Of a stretch of DNA of 6,267 nt, positions 1-6,267 are shown piece after piece (the first letter of the stretch is position 1; the number at the start of each line of letters is the position of its first letter). Source of the stretch: Phycisphaerae bacterium. Lineage in GTDB: Bacteria; Planctomycetota; Phycisphaerae; Sedimentisphaerales; SG8-4. The translations under genes and the position numbers were made by a program. The notes below the pieces were generated by a model. The model was not told where the DNA came from. It worked only from the letters and a program-made list of their open reading frames with translations, and made no database searches. The DNA lies in assembly GCA_030613765.1 (NCBI GenBank), contig JAUWLI010000185.1:1-6267 (forward strand). Reading direction: 5' to 3'.

Positions 1-68
1 TGACCGGTACACAGAAAAAGTTCCGCCAGCATATGAAAGAACAGGAGAAATTGGCATCAGGTGATTAG
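1..68 (+). CDS. C-terminal end of an unidentified protein (partial)
   Basis: The frame starting at position 3 is open from the window edge to a TAG stop at 66-68. It encodes about 21 residues, beginning TGTQKKFRQHM and ending KLASGD, rich in Lys, Gln and Glu as is common for a charged C-terminal tail. The next gene on the same strand begins 48 bases later with a good ribosome binding site and no terminator-like hairpin between them, so the two may be co-transcribed. The fragment is too short to assign to a family. It could also be a chance open frame, although its hydrophilic composition and the spacing to the next gene favour a real gene end. Confidence 0.5.
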   Translation, partial: TGTQKKFRQHMKEQEKLASGD

Positions 69-105
69 CTCGCAATGGTTGTCAAGGGTGGAATATTTTG
101 ATTTA

Positions 106-110
106 AGGAG
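106..110 (+). promoter_or_regulatory. Shine-Dalgarno site of the TerB-like gene
   Basis: AGGAG lies 6 bases before the ATG at 117. This supports 117 as the start rather than the internal ATG at codon 8. No convincing -35/-10 pair was found in the 48-base gap upstream. Confidence 0.75.
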
Positions 111-116
111 ATAGTT

Positions 117-1043
117 ATGCCTGACAGGAAGTTCATTATGGACCTGGCGAAGTTGCTGATAGCTGCCGCATGGGTCGACGGCGAGTTGCAAAACGAGGAA
201 ATCAACGCGCTGAAGGATTTGCTCTTTAATCTTGAGGATGTTACCGGTGATGAATGGGCGCATTTGGAAATTTACATGGATTCGCCCGTTAGTACGGAGG
301 AGAAAGTAAATCTGCTTCGTTCGGTTATGGAGCAAATCAAATCTGAAGAAGACAAGGAACTTGTGGTTTCCACCCTGGAGAAGCTGGTCCAGGCCGATGG
401 GGTCGTTACCGAAGAGGAAAAAACTCTTCTTGAGGAAGTCAAAGAAGGTGTATCAGATTTGGACATCGGTTTACTGGCAAGAGTATCAAAAATGGTAAAA
501 GCGGCTGTGACCGGCCGGGACCAAAATTACAAAGCTGCTGCTCAAAGAGAAAGTCAAATTGATGATTACATTGAAAATAACATCTATTACCACCTCAAAT
601 CGAAAAGCGAAAAGAAGGGGATAAAATTTGAACTGCCCTCCGAACAGGTCAAAAAGCTTTGCCTCGCAGCAGGACTTTTGGCCCGAATTTCAGCCGTGGA
701 TTTCGATATCTCAGAGGATGAAAAAAGAATCATCAAGGATGTGCTTTCAACGCAATGGGGCCTATCTGAGCAGCAGGCACAAATCGTGACGCAAATTAGC
801 TGCGACAAAACTTTGCAGGACCTTGATTATTTCCGTCTCACACGCGGTTTTTTCGACTGCACAACCTTGGATGAGCGAAGAAACTTTATAAAGTGCCTGT
901 TCAGGATTGCCAACGCTTCGGAGAAGACGTCATACGACGAAACCGAGGAAATTCGCAAAATTTCAACATCCCTCAAACTAACACACAAAGATTTTATTGA
1001 AGCAAAGCTAACAATACCCGATGAAGACAGGGAAGTTTTGTAA
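117..1043 (+). CDS. Tandem TerB-like domain protein
   Basis: This is a 308-residue, acidic, mostly helical protein with no signal peptide or membrane segment, so probably cytoplasmic. The first half has the TerB/DUF533-like pattern of two acidic DG turns: W19-V-D21-G22-E with E27/E28, and A93-D94-G95 with E99-E101. The second half repeats the layout in weakened form: A193-V-D195-F196-D197 with E200/E202, and A265-N266 through D274-E275. Residues about 135-170 form a charged linker. TerB-type domains are known from tellurite-resistance and other stress or membrane-associated systems, but many family members have no known role. None of the other Ter proteins (TerC, TerD, TerZ) is nearby, so tellurite resistance should not be assumed. 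The gene has its own ribosome binding site, may be co-transcribed with the gene ending at 68, and faces the permease gene across a 71-base gap with no clear terminator. Confidence is high that it is a gene, moderate for the family and low for function. Confidence 0.82.
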   Translation: MPDRKFIMDLAKLLIAAAWVDGELQNEEINALKDLLFNLEDVTGDEWAHLEIYMDSPVSTEEKVNLLRSVMEQIKSEEDKELVVSTLEKLVQADGVVTEEEKTLLEEVKEGVSDLDIGLLARVSKMVKAAVTGRDQNYKAAAQRESQIDDYIENNIYYHLKSKSEKKGIKFELPSEQVKKLCLAAGLLARISAVDFDISEDEKRIIKDVLSTQWGLSEQQAQIVTQISCDKTLQDLDYFRLTRGFFDCTTLDERRNFIKCLFRIANASEKTSYDETEEIRKISTSLKLTHKDFIEAKLTIPDEDREVL

Positions 1044-1114
1044 AACATACAGCCAAACTGCCACTACCATAAGTCGGACTTGCTATTCCGCATTGACAGC
1101 GATAGGTACGCTTA

Positions 1115-2986
1115 TCATTTCGTATCTCTTTTTCTTGCCGACAGCAGGATCAGGTTGCGTATGGCCGCCGTGTCCCTGGCAGCAAGCCATCGCTGCTCAA
1201 AATCCTTCTCCTGAGCAATCTGGGCTATGGCCATCAGGGCGCGAAGATGGTAATTACGCTCATCCCGGCTGCCAGCCAGCACGAACATTATCTTGACCGG
1301 ATCGTGGGTATTTGGAAAGTCGATACCATCAACAGCTCGGACAAGTAGAATATCGAACTTGTTTTCACCCTCCACAACTATATGCGGTATTGCAAAACCC
1401 GGCTGAACCACCGTTCCACCTTCGGCTTCCCGGTGAAGAAATTTCTCGAAAAGCACATACTCACTGATATCCAACCCTGGCTCCAATAGTTTGGAAACCT
1501 GGCGAAAGATTTCGTCTGAGTGCATCTTGCCTTGAACATCGACAATTTCACATTCCCTTATCATCTCGTCGAACCTGTCCTCGATGATATCGTCACGCTG
1601 CAGAAGAATATCTCGCAGCTCATTCTCAAGGGTCACGGTTTTTAGCTCGTGGTCAGTGACCCTTTCAACAACGTGCATAACAGCCGACGCTCTGCTGACG
1701 TTCCGGCGGACATAGAAAAAAAACCACGCTGCGCTGACTACGATGAAAGCGCCGGTAATCAGCAACGGCACACGCCCCATATCTATTATCAAAGCGCTAT
1801 AAGCGATGATAGCAAATATATGTATATAGGGATATAACGGCGATTTGAACTTCGGCCGATAGCTTTGTATCCGGCTCTCACGCATTATAATCACGCTGGC
1901 GTTGGTAAGAATAAAAAGAATTATCTTCAGGGTCGATGCTGTTTTTACAAGCGATTCGATATCAAGAAAAACAATTGCCAAAATCATAAAACCGCCTGTG
2001 AGCAGTATGCTGGAGTGGGGTGTTTTGAAGCGGTTGTTAACGCGAGCTAAAAGCGGTGGCAGTAACTGATCCCTGCTCATAGCCAACGGAGAACGTGACG
2101 CAGCCATTATACCGCCGTTTGCCGTAGTGACAAAAGCAGCTATCGCCGCCAGACTCAGCAATACAAAACCAGTAGTGCCCATAAATTTAGACGCGGCTAA
2201 CGATATCGGTACGTAACTTCCCGCCAGCTCGCTGCCATCGACCACACCCACTGTGATTGTTATTACTGCAATGTAAAACAACGTTACCACAAACCAGGCC
2301 AATATCATCCCAAGCGGCAGATTTTTGCCGGGATTTTTCACTTCTTCTGCTATACTGGCAACTTTAGTCAGGCCACCGAAGCTTATGAAAACCAGACCGG
2401 CGGTGGCAAGTACTGCCGGCCATCCTTTGTCAAGAAAACCAGTATAACGGACAGCTTCAACACTTTTGCTGCCGGAGAGAACAAAAAAAGCAAGTATCGC
2501 CAGCAATAGGGCCACGAGTACAACTTGAAATCTGCTTGTGTGTTTGACGCTTACTATATTCAACGCCATAAAGCCCAGACAGAAGGCTGCAGCGATTGCT
2601 TTCAGAGTCCAGGGCGCAAGCTCCACCGGGGAAGCCATTTGCACTACAACCTCGATAAGCACAGCCATCCCTACAACGGCAAAGGCGCTCTTCAATGCTA
2701 ATGAAAACCAGCCCGCCAATCCGCCGAAAACTCCCCAAATTGGGCCCATACTCCGCTCGACAAAAAAATATGTTCCGCCGGCGCGAGGCATTGCCGTAGC
2801 TAATTCGGCCTTGCTAAGCACACTGGGGATTATCAAGATGGACGCAAAAAGATATGATAAGATTACGGCCGGTCCCGCTTTTGTAAAAGCTATAGCGGGC
2901 AAAATAAACAGGCCTGAACTTATCATGGCACCGGATGCCACCGAAAACACGTCAATCGAACCTAATTGTTTCTTTAGCCTGGCCAT
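1115..2986 (-). CDS. APC-superfamily permease fused to a PTS EIIA (type 2) domain
   Basis: This is a 623-residue inner-membrane protein. Residues about 10-427 form an amino acid/polyamine/organocation (APC) permease with about 12 membrane helices. The first helix carries the unwound substrate-site motif G19-A-M-I-S-S-G-L-F-I-L-P30, the region after helix 6 has A213-E-E-V-K-N-P-G220, and F320-K-T-P-H lies before helix 9. Residues about 430-480 are a charged helical linker. Residues about 485-615 match the PTS EIIA fructose/mannitol/nitrogen type, with G530-F-A-I-P-H535, where H535 is the expected phosphorylated histidine, followed by D545-I-L-L-V-R and V552-D-G-I. Plain APC permeases are usually 430-500 residues, so the extra length equals one EIIA domain. 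The substrate is probably an amino acid or amine but cannot be fixed from sequence. The EIIA domain suggests control of transport by a phosphorelay such as PTS-Ntr (inference). The start at 2986 is preceded by an AGGCAAG site. The gene is divergent from the sulfatase operon and convergent with the TerB-like gene. Confidence 0.93.
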   Translation of the reverse strand: MARLKKQLGSIDVFSVASGAMISSGLFILPAIAFTKAGPAVILSYLFASILIIPSVLSKAELATAMPRAGGTYFFVERSMGPIWGVFGGLAGWFSLALKSAFAVVGMAVLIEVVVQMASPVELAPWTLKAIAAAFCLGFMALNIVSVKHTSRFQVVLVALLLAILAFFVLSGSKSVEAVRYTGFLDKGWPAVLATAGLVFISFGGLTKVASIAEEVKNPGKNLPLGMILAWFVVTLFYIAVITITVGVVDGSELAGSYVPISLAASKFMGTTGFVLLSLAAIAAFVTTANGGIMAASRSPLAMSRDQLLPPLLARVNNRFKTPHSSILLTGGFMILAIVFLDIESLVKTASTLKIILFILTNASVIIMRESRIQSYRPKFKSPLYPYIHIFAIIAYSALIIDMGRVPLLITGAFIVVSAAWFFFYVRRNVSRASAVMHVVERVTDHELKTVTLENELRDILLQRDDIIEDRFDEMIRECEIVDVQGKMHSDEIFRQVSKLLEPGLDISEYVLFEKFLHREAEGGTVVQPGFAIPHIVVEGENKFDILLVRAVDGIDFPNTHDPVKIMFVLAGSRDERNYHLRALMAIAQIAQEKDFEQRWLAARDTAAIRNLILLSARKRDTK

Positions 2987-2993
2987 CTTAAAA

Positions 2994-3000
2994 CTTGCCT
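2994..3000 (-). promoter_or_regulatory. Likely Shine-Dalgarno site of the permease gene
   Basis: On the minus strand AGGCAAG ends 7 bases before the ATG at 2986. It is an imperfect match to AGGAGG but correctly spaced. It agrees with the N-terminus starting just before the first membrane helix, which is normal for APC permeases. Confidence 0.5.
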
Positions 3001-3001
3001 G

Positions 3002-3013
3002 TTATTGCAATAA
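3002..3013. repeat. Perfect 12-base palindrome in the permease leader
   Basis: TTATTGCAATAA is its own reverse complement. It lies 16-27 bases before the permease start codon and just upstream of its Shine-Dalgarno site. It could be an operator for a dimeric regulator. As RNA it could not form a hairpin without opening the centre. No second copy was seen in the intergenic region, so its role is open. Confidence 0.4.
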
Positions 3014-3052
3014 TCCCTTGCTCGTGCCTCGAATAAATAATGCACAAACCGT

Positions 3053-3061
3053 AATATAGCA
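3053..3061 (-). promoter_or_regulatory. Possible extended -10 element for the permease gene
   Basis: The minus strand reads TGCTATATT, the TGn-extended -10 form of a sigma-70 promoter, about 70 bases before the permease ATG. No good -35 hexamer lies at the usual distance, which extended -10 promoters can tolerate. It is a weaker alternative to the TATAAT site at 3093-3098. Confidence 0.25.
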
Positions 3062-3092
3062 AGCCACTTCTGTTCTTGTGCTCTTGTTCGAT

Positions 3093-3119
3093 ATTATACT
3101 ACGATGTTGTAGTTTTCAA
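3093..3119 (-). promoter_or_regulatory. Candidate sigma-70 promoter for the permease gene
   Basis: On the minus strand a perfect -10 hexamer TATAAT lies at 3098-3093. A -35-like TTGAAA lies at 3119-3114, giving a 15-base spacer, shorter than the usual 17. Transcription would begin near 3086, giving a leader of about 100 bases that contains the TTATTGCAATAA palindrome. A dyad fills the spacer, which is a natural place for a repressor. The element match was seen by eye, and use in this organism is inferred. Confidence 0.42.
3098..3113. promoter_or_regulatory. Dyad ACTAC-N6-GTAGT, possible operator
   Basis: An inverted repeat with 5-base perfect arms (3098-3102 and 3109-3113) lies exactly between the -35 and -10 elements of the candidate permease promoter and touches the first base of the -10. 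Its ACTAC/GTAGT arms resemble those of BlaI/MecI-type operators, but the 6-base centre differs from what I recall of their usual spacing, so the regulator family is a guess. A protein bound here would block the permease promoter and lies close to the candidate sulfatase promoter. Confidence 0.35.
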
Positions 3120-3135
3120 CAGCAATACTAATTGA

Positions 3136-3165
3136 TTGGACAAAGCCCCTGACATAGATTATTAT
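3136..3165 (+). promoter_or_regulatory. Candidate sigma-70 promoter for the sulfatase operon
   Basis: TTGGAC at 3136-3141 and TATTAT at 3160-3165 are separated by 18 bases and together resemble a sigma-70 promoter. An overlapping alternative is TTGATT at 3132-3137 with TAGATT at 3155-3160 (17 bases). Transcription would start near 3172, leaving a leader of about 70 bases before the ATG at 3243. The -35 lies only 16 bases from that of the opposing permease promoter. The matches are partial in an AT-rich stretch, so chance is possible. Confidence 0.33.
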
Positions 3166-3242
3166 AGTCAACAGATTCGGCTTGCAGTATAACCCCAAAG
3201 TGTTGAGGGTAAATCACTATTTTTACCGGGATTGTAAGCAAA

Positions 3243-4646
3243 ATGATTAGTAGAAGACATTTTCTTCGTTCGGTTACCGGCGGCGCTGTAACAATGGCTC
3301 TGCCCTGGACTTTCTTTGGAATAAAGAAAGTCAAAGACAAACCGAACATTGTCCTTTGTATGGCCGACGACCTTGGCTTCGGCGACACGGGATTTAACGG
3401 CAATTCGATAATTAAGACTCCCAACCTCGATGCGATGGCAAAAGCCGGCCTGCATTTCACGCGTTTCTATTCGGCAGCGCCCGTCTGCTCACCAACCCGC
3501 GGAAGCTGCCTCACAGGCCGCCATCCTTATCGCTATGGAATCACCTTTGCCAATGTCGGACACATGCCCAAAGAGGAAGTCACGCTGGCTGAGGTCCTGA
3601 AAACACAGGGCTACACGACCGGGCATTTCGGTAAGTGGCATTTGGGGACACTGACTAAAACAGAAAAGGACTCGAATCGCGGCGGACCACGAGGTGCAAA
3701 ACATTACTCACCGCCGTGGGAGAACGGATTCGATATATGTTTTTCCACAGAAGCAAAGGTCCCCACGTGGGACCCTATGAAAAAGCCCGAATCAAATGAG
3801 CCTTATGGAACATACTACTGGACAGAAGACGGCACGAAAGCGATAGAAAATCTTAAAGGCGATGACAGTCGAGTCATTATGGATCGGGTTGTCCCTTTTA
3901 TCCGGAATGCTGCAAAAGACAAGAAGCCATTTCTTGCTGTTGTCTGGTTTCATACGCCGCACTTGCCGGTCATAGCGGGAGCGGAATATAGAAAGATGTA
4001 TTCGCAGTACAGCGACGATGAGCAACACTACTATGGATGTGTTAGTGCGATGGATGAGCAGATGGGTCGGCTTCGTAACCAGTTGCGTGAATTGGGCATT
4101 GCAGATGATACGATGGTATGGTTTTGCAGTGATAACGGACCGGAAGGAAAAGACGGAAAGCGGGGCCGTACCCGTGGCTCGGCTGGTTCGCTGCGCGGAC
4201 GCAAACGCAGCTTGTTCGAAGGCGGAGTCCGTGTACCGACTCTGTTGGAATGGCCCGCTCGCGTAAAAGGCGGAAAAGTAACCGATATCCCGTGCTGCAC
4301 GTCGGATTACTTCCCCACCGTTCTGGACGTCCTTAATATCAAAATAAAAGGGCAGGCGAAACCGATTGACGGTGTCAGCCTGCTGCCTTTGATTCAAGGC
4401 AAAATGAACAAACGTCCCGTCCCCATCGCCTTTGAATCCGGCAGTCAGGTCTCGCTCACAGATAACCGTTACAAAATCTACAGTAAGAACAAGGGCAAGA
4501 CTTACATGCTTTTTGACCTGATAGAAGACCCCGGCGAGAAAAAAGACCTGGCAGCAGAAAAACCGCAGATTCTACAATCAATGAAGGCAACACTGACAAA
4601 GTGGCGCAATTCCTGCAAGGACAGCCTTGCGGGGAAGGACTATTAA
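3243..4646 (+). CDS. Tat-exported Cys-type sulfatase (family S1, arylsulfatase-like)
   Basis: This is a 467-residue sulfate-ester hydrolase of the alkaline-phosphatase fold. The N-terminus has a Tat motif S3-R-R-H-F-L-R9 followed by a hydrophobic stretch to about F25. There is no clear A-x-A cleavage site and no lipobox Cys, so it may be periplasmic or stay anchored by its N-terminus. C82-S-P-T-R86 is the formylglycine motif and C82 the residue to be modified. Expected calcium and sulfate contacts are D42-D43, D297-N298, K131-W-H133, H237 and K321, the last within K321-R-S-L-F-E-G-G-V-R-V-P. All key residues are present, so it should be active once matured. The substrate is not predictable from this reading and could be a sulfated polysaccharide. 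The start is fixed by an in-frame TAA at 3210-3212 with no other start codon after it. No Shine-Dalgarno site is visible, unlike the next gene. It is the first gene of a likely two-sulfatase operon and needs a maturase from elsewhere. Confidence 0.95.
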   Translation: MISRRHFLRSVTGGAVTMALPWTFFGIKKVKDKPNIVLCMADDLGFGDTGFNGNSIIKTPNLDAMAKAGLHFTRFYSAAPVCSPTRGSCLTGRHPYRYGITFANVGHMPKEEVTLAEVLKTQGYTTGHFGKWHLGTLTKTEKDSNRGGPRGAKHYSPPWENGFDICFSTEAKVPTWDPMKKPESNEPYGTYYWTEDGTKAIENLKGDDSRVIMDRVVPFIRNAAKDKKPFLAVVWFHTPHLPVIAGAEYRKMYSQYSDDEQHYYGCVSAMDEQMGRLRNQLRELGIADDTMVWFCSDNGPEGKDGKRGRTRGSAGSLRGRKRSLFEGGVRVPTLLEWPARVKGGKVTDIPCCTSDYFPTVLDVLNIKIKGQAKPIDGVSLLPLIQGKMNKRPVPIAFESGSQVSLTDNRYKIYSKNKGKTYMLFDLIEDPGEKKDLAAEKPQILQSMKATLTKWRNSCKDSLAGKDY

Positions 4647-4653
4647 GATAGAA

Positions 4654-4659
4654 AGGGAG
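4654..4659 (+). promoter_or_regulatory. Shine-Dalgarno site of the second sulfatase
   Basis: AGGGAG lies 5 bases before the ATG at 4665, inside the 18-base gap after the first sulfatase stop. The tight spacing and the absence of any hairpin in the gap support co-transcription of the two sulfatases. Confidence 0.7.
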
Positions 4660-4664
4660 CAAAA

Positions 4665-6248
4665 ATGAAGACACAAACAAGAAGGGAATTTTTAAAAACG
4701 GTCGGCTCAATGGCGGCCTCGGGGATGGCGCTATCATTGCTGCCGAGTTGTAATAGTATCGGCCAAATGAAGGGAGCGAAAGCCAAACGCCCGAACATTA
4801 TATTTATCATGACCGATGACCACGCCTCACACGCTCTTAGCTGCTACGGCAGCAAGATAAACAAAACTCCGAACCTCGACCGGCTGGCCAAAGAAGGTAT
4901 GCTGTTCAAGAACAGCTTCTGCACAAACAGCATTTGTGCGCCATGCAGGGCCGTAATCCTCACCGGAAAATACAGCCACATCAACGGCGTTATCGATAAC
5001 AGAAAAAGGTTCGACGGTTCCCAGCAGACCTTCCCGAAGCTGCTCCAGAAAGTCGGTTACCAGACGGCTATGATCGGCAAGTGGCACCTAAAGACCGACC
5101 CGACCGGCTTCGATTACTGGAATGTCCTTCCCGGCCAGGGTACGTACTACAATCCTGCTATGAAGGAAATGGGCCAGCGAAAGAAATACACCGGCTACAC
5201 TACGGATATTATTACAGACCATTGCCTAAAATGGCTCAAAGAGCGTAAGCCCGACAAGCCATTCTGCCTGATGTATCACCACAAGGCACCGCACCGCGCG
5301 TGGGATCCGGGTCCGAAATACTTAAACATGTACGACGATGTCACTATCCCGGAACCTGATAACCTCTTCGATGACTACTCCAACCGCGGCAGAGCCGCCA
5401 AAGAACAGGATATGAGTATCGAAAAGACGATGAACAAGAGAGACCTGAAATTAGTGCCTCCAGGGAACCTGACCCCCGAACAGAAAAAGCTCTGGGACGC
5501 CGCATACAATCCCAAGAACGAGGCCTTCGAGAAGGCAAATCTACAGGGCAAGGACCTTGTCCGTTGGAAGTATCAAAGATACATAAAAGACTACCTGCGC
5601 TGCATCGCCTCAGTAGATGACAATGTGGGCCGCCTCCTGGATTACCTTGATGAGTCGGGCCTGGCCGGAAATACCATCGTTTTCTACACTGCCGACCAGG
5701 GCTTCTACCTGGGCGACCACGGCTGGTTCGATAAACGCTTCATGTACGAAGAATCCTTTAGAATGCCGTTGTTTATCCGTTATCCTAAGCAGATTAAAGC
5801 AGGAACTACCATCGACAAAATGGTTCAGAATATTGATGTTGCCCCGACAATTTTGGAAAGTGCTGGTCTGAAAAAACCGGATTATATGCCTGGAGAGTCA
5901 ATTATCAAATTACTTAATGATGACAAAATTGCCTGGAGAGACCGTATCTTCTACGAATATTTCTGGGAGTACAATTTTCCCATGACTCCGACAGTTTTTG
6001 GTGTACGCACAGATAAATACAAATATATCTTTTACCATGGGATCTGGGACAGAAATGAATTTTATGATATACAAAACGATCCGGATGAAATGTATAACCT
6101 GATAGAAGAGCCTGAACTGCAATCCAAAATTGAAGAACTCAAGAACGAACTATTTCAATGGATGAAATCAACAGACGGAATGAAGATCCCGTTAAAGAAG
6201 AATTCAGGATACAGGAACTGGGATCATCGCCATCAGAATCAATATTAG
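4665..6248 (+). CDS. Tat lipoprotein sulfatase, N-acetylglucosamine-6-sulfatase-like, with C-terminal DUF4976-type region
   Basis: This 527-residue sulfatase has a Tat motif T5-R-R-E-F-L-K11, a hydrophobic stretch, then L26-P-S-C29, a plausible lipobox, so it is probably exported folded and lipid-anchored at C29. The formylglycine motif is C91-A-P-C-R95 followed by A-V-I-L-T-G-K-Y. Other active-site candidates are D51-D52, K139-W-H141, H206/H210, D344-Q345 (DQ where many sulfatases have DN), H352 and K357. The run L349[11 protein letters not shown] and the C-terminal V447-R-T-D-K-Y-K-Y-I block are typical of the subgroup containing heparan/GlcNAc-6-sulfatases and choline-sulfatase-like enzymes with a DUF4976 C-terminus. 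Glycan specificity is an inference from this resemblance only. Residues about 215-300 form a long charged insertion near the active-site rim that may help select substrate. Codon use changes clearly near 5760: the last 160 codons are AT-richer than the rest, with no frameshift. It follows the first sulfatase by 18 bases. Confidence 0.94.
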   Translation: MKTQTRREFLKTVGSMAASGMALSLLPSCNSIGQMKGAKAKRPNIIFIMTDDHASHALSCYGSKINKTPNLDRLAKEGMLFKNSFCTNSICAPCRAVILTGKYSHINGVIDNRKRFDGSQQTFPKLLQKVGYQTAMIGKWHLKTDPTGFDYWNVLPGQGTYYNPAMKEMGQRKKYTGYTTDIITDHCLKWLKERKPDKPFCLMYHHKAPHRAWDPGPKYLNMYDDVTIPEPDNLFDDYSNRGRAAKEQDMSIEKTMNKRDLKLVPPGNLTPEQKKLWDAAYNPKNEAFEKANLQGKDLVRWKYQRYIKDYLRCIASVDDNVGRLLDYLDESGLAGNTIVFYTADQGFYLGDHGWFDKRFMYEESFRMPLFIRYPKQIKAGTTIDKMVQNIDVAPTILESAGLKKPDYMPGESIIKLLNDDKIAWRDRIFYEYFWEYNFPMTPTVFGVRTDKYKYIFYHGIWDRNEFYDIQNDPDEMYNLIEEPELQSKIEELKNELFQWMKSTDGMKIPLKKNSGYRNWDHRHQNQY

Positions 6249-6267
6249 CAAAATTAAAATGAATTGG

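Noticed and set aside
1044..1114. Terminator between the convergent TerB-like and permease genes
   Set aside because: A terminator is expected here, but the best pairing is GATAG/TTATC (1101-1115), five pairs including a wobble and no T-run. Nothing can be supported.
2538..3059. A 173-codon open frame on the plus strand opposite the permease N-terminus and its leader
   Set aside because: Most of it is antisense to conserved permease helices and the translation resembles no family. The part beyond 2986 covers promoter-like sequence.
3192..3210. ACCC/GGGT hairpin in the sulfatase leader
   Set aside because: It has only four paired bases and an 11-base loop, too weak to call a terminator, riboswitch or attenuator.
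3792..4397. A 201-codon open frame on the minus strand inside the first sulfatase
   Set aside because: It lies wholly antisense to a gene with complete sulfatase motifs. Its translation has no recognisable domain, and no ribosome binding site was considered convincing. It is a shadow of the coding strand.
6259..6267. ATG near the right edge as the start of a third operon gene
   Set aside because: Only three codons are visible and no Shine-Dalgarno site precedes it, so a gene cannot be told from chance.
1..6267. Mobile elements, CRISPR repeats, tRNA or rRNA genes
   Set aside because: No transposase, terminal inverted repeats, regularly spaced repeats, tRNA-like cloverleaf or conserved rRNA segments were seen. 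The window is filled by ordinary protein genes.

Overview
The window holds one partial and four complete genes. It looks like chromosomal DNA from a member of the Planctomycetes-Verrucomicrobia-Lentisphaerae group, most likely a moderate-GC planctomycete of the Phycisphaerae/Sedimentisphaerales kind. This is inferred from two adjacent sulfatases with twin-arginine (Tat) signals, a TerB-like protein, an amino-acid permease fused to a PTS EIIA domain, and mixed use of Shine-Dalgarno sites. There is no rRNA or marker gene to prove it.

Layout. Positions 1-68 are the last codons of an unidentified plus-strand gene. It is followed after 48 bases by a 308-residue cytoplasmic protein with two TerB-like helical domains (117-1043). 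Convergent to it, on the minus strand, is a 623-residue APC-superfamily permease with a C-terminal PTS EIIA type-2 domain (2986 down to 1115). A divergent intergenic region (2987-3242) carries candidate promoters in both directions, a dyad placed over the permease promoter and a perfect 12-base palindrome in the permease leader. To the right are two plus-strand sulfatases, 467 and 527 residues, separated by 18 bases and almost certainly one operon (3243-6248). The last 19 bases are non-coding as far as can be seen.

How the genes may work together. Both sulfatases have the Cys-type C-x-P-x-R motif that a maturase, not present here, must convert to formylglycine. Both carry a Tat signal, which fits cytoplasmic maturation and folding before export. 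The second also has a lipobox and is probably a membrane-anchored lipoprotein, while the first has no clear cleavage site. Together they look like part of a sulfated-glycan or sulfate-ester utilisation locus that acts outside the cytoplasm. The divergent permease-EIIA fusion keeps its phosphorylatable histidine, so its uptake activity may be set by a PTS phosphorelay. Its link to the sulfatases is only positional.

The most notable points are the permease-EIIA fusion, a sharp change in codon use inside the second sulfatase near position 5760, the unusual CAPCR active-site motif of that sulfatase, the degenerate second half of the TerB-like protein, and the compact divergent control region. I saw no complete system that I would call undescribed.
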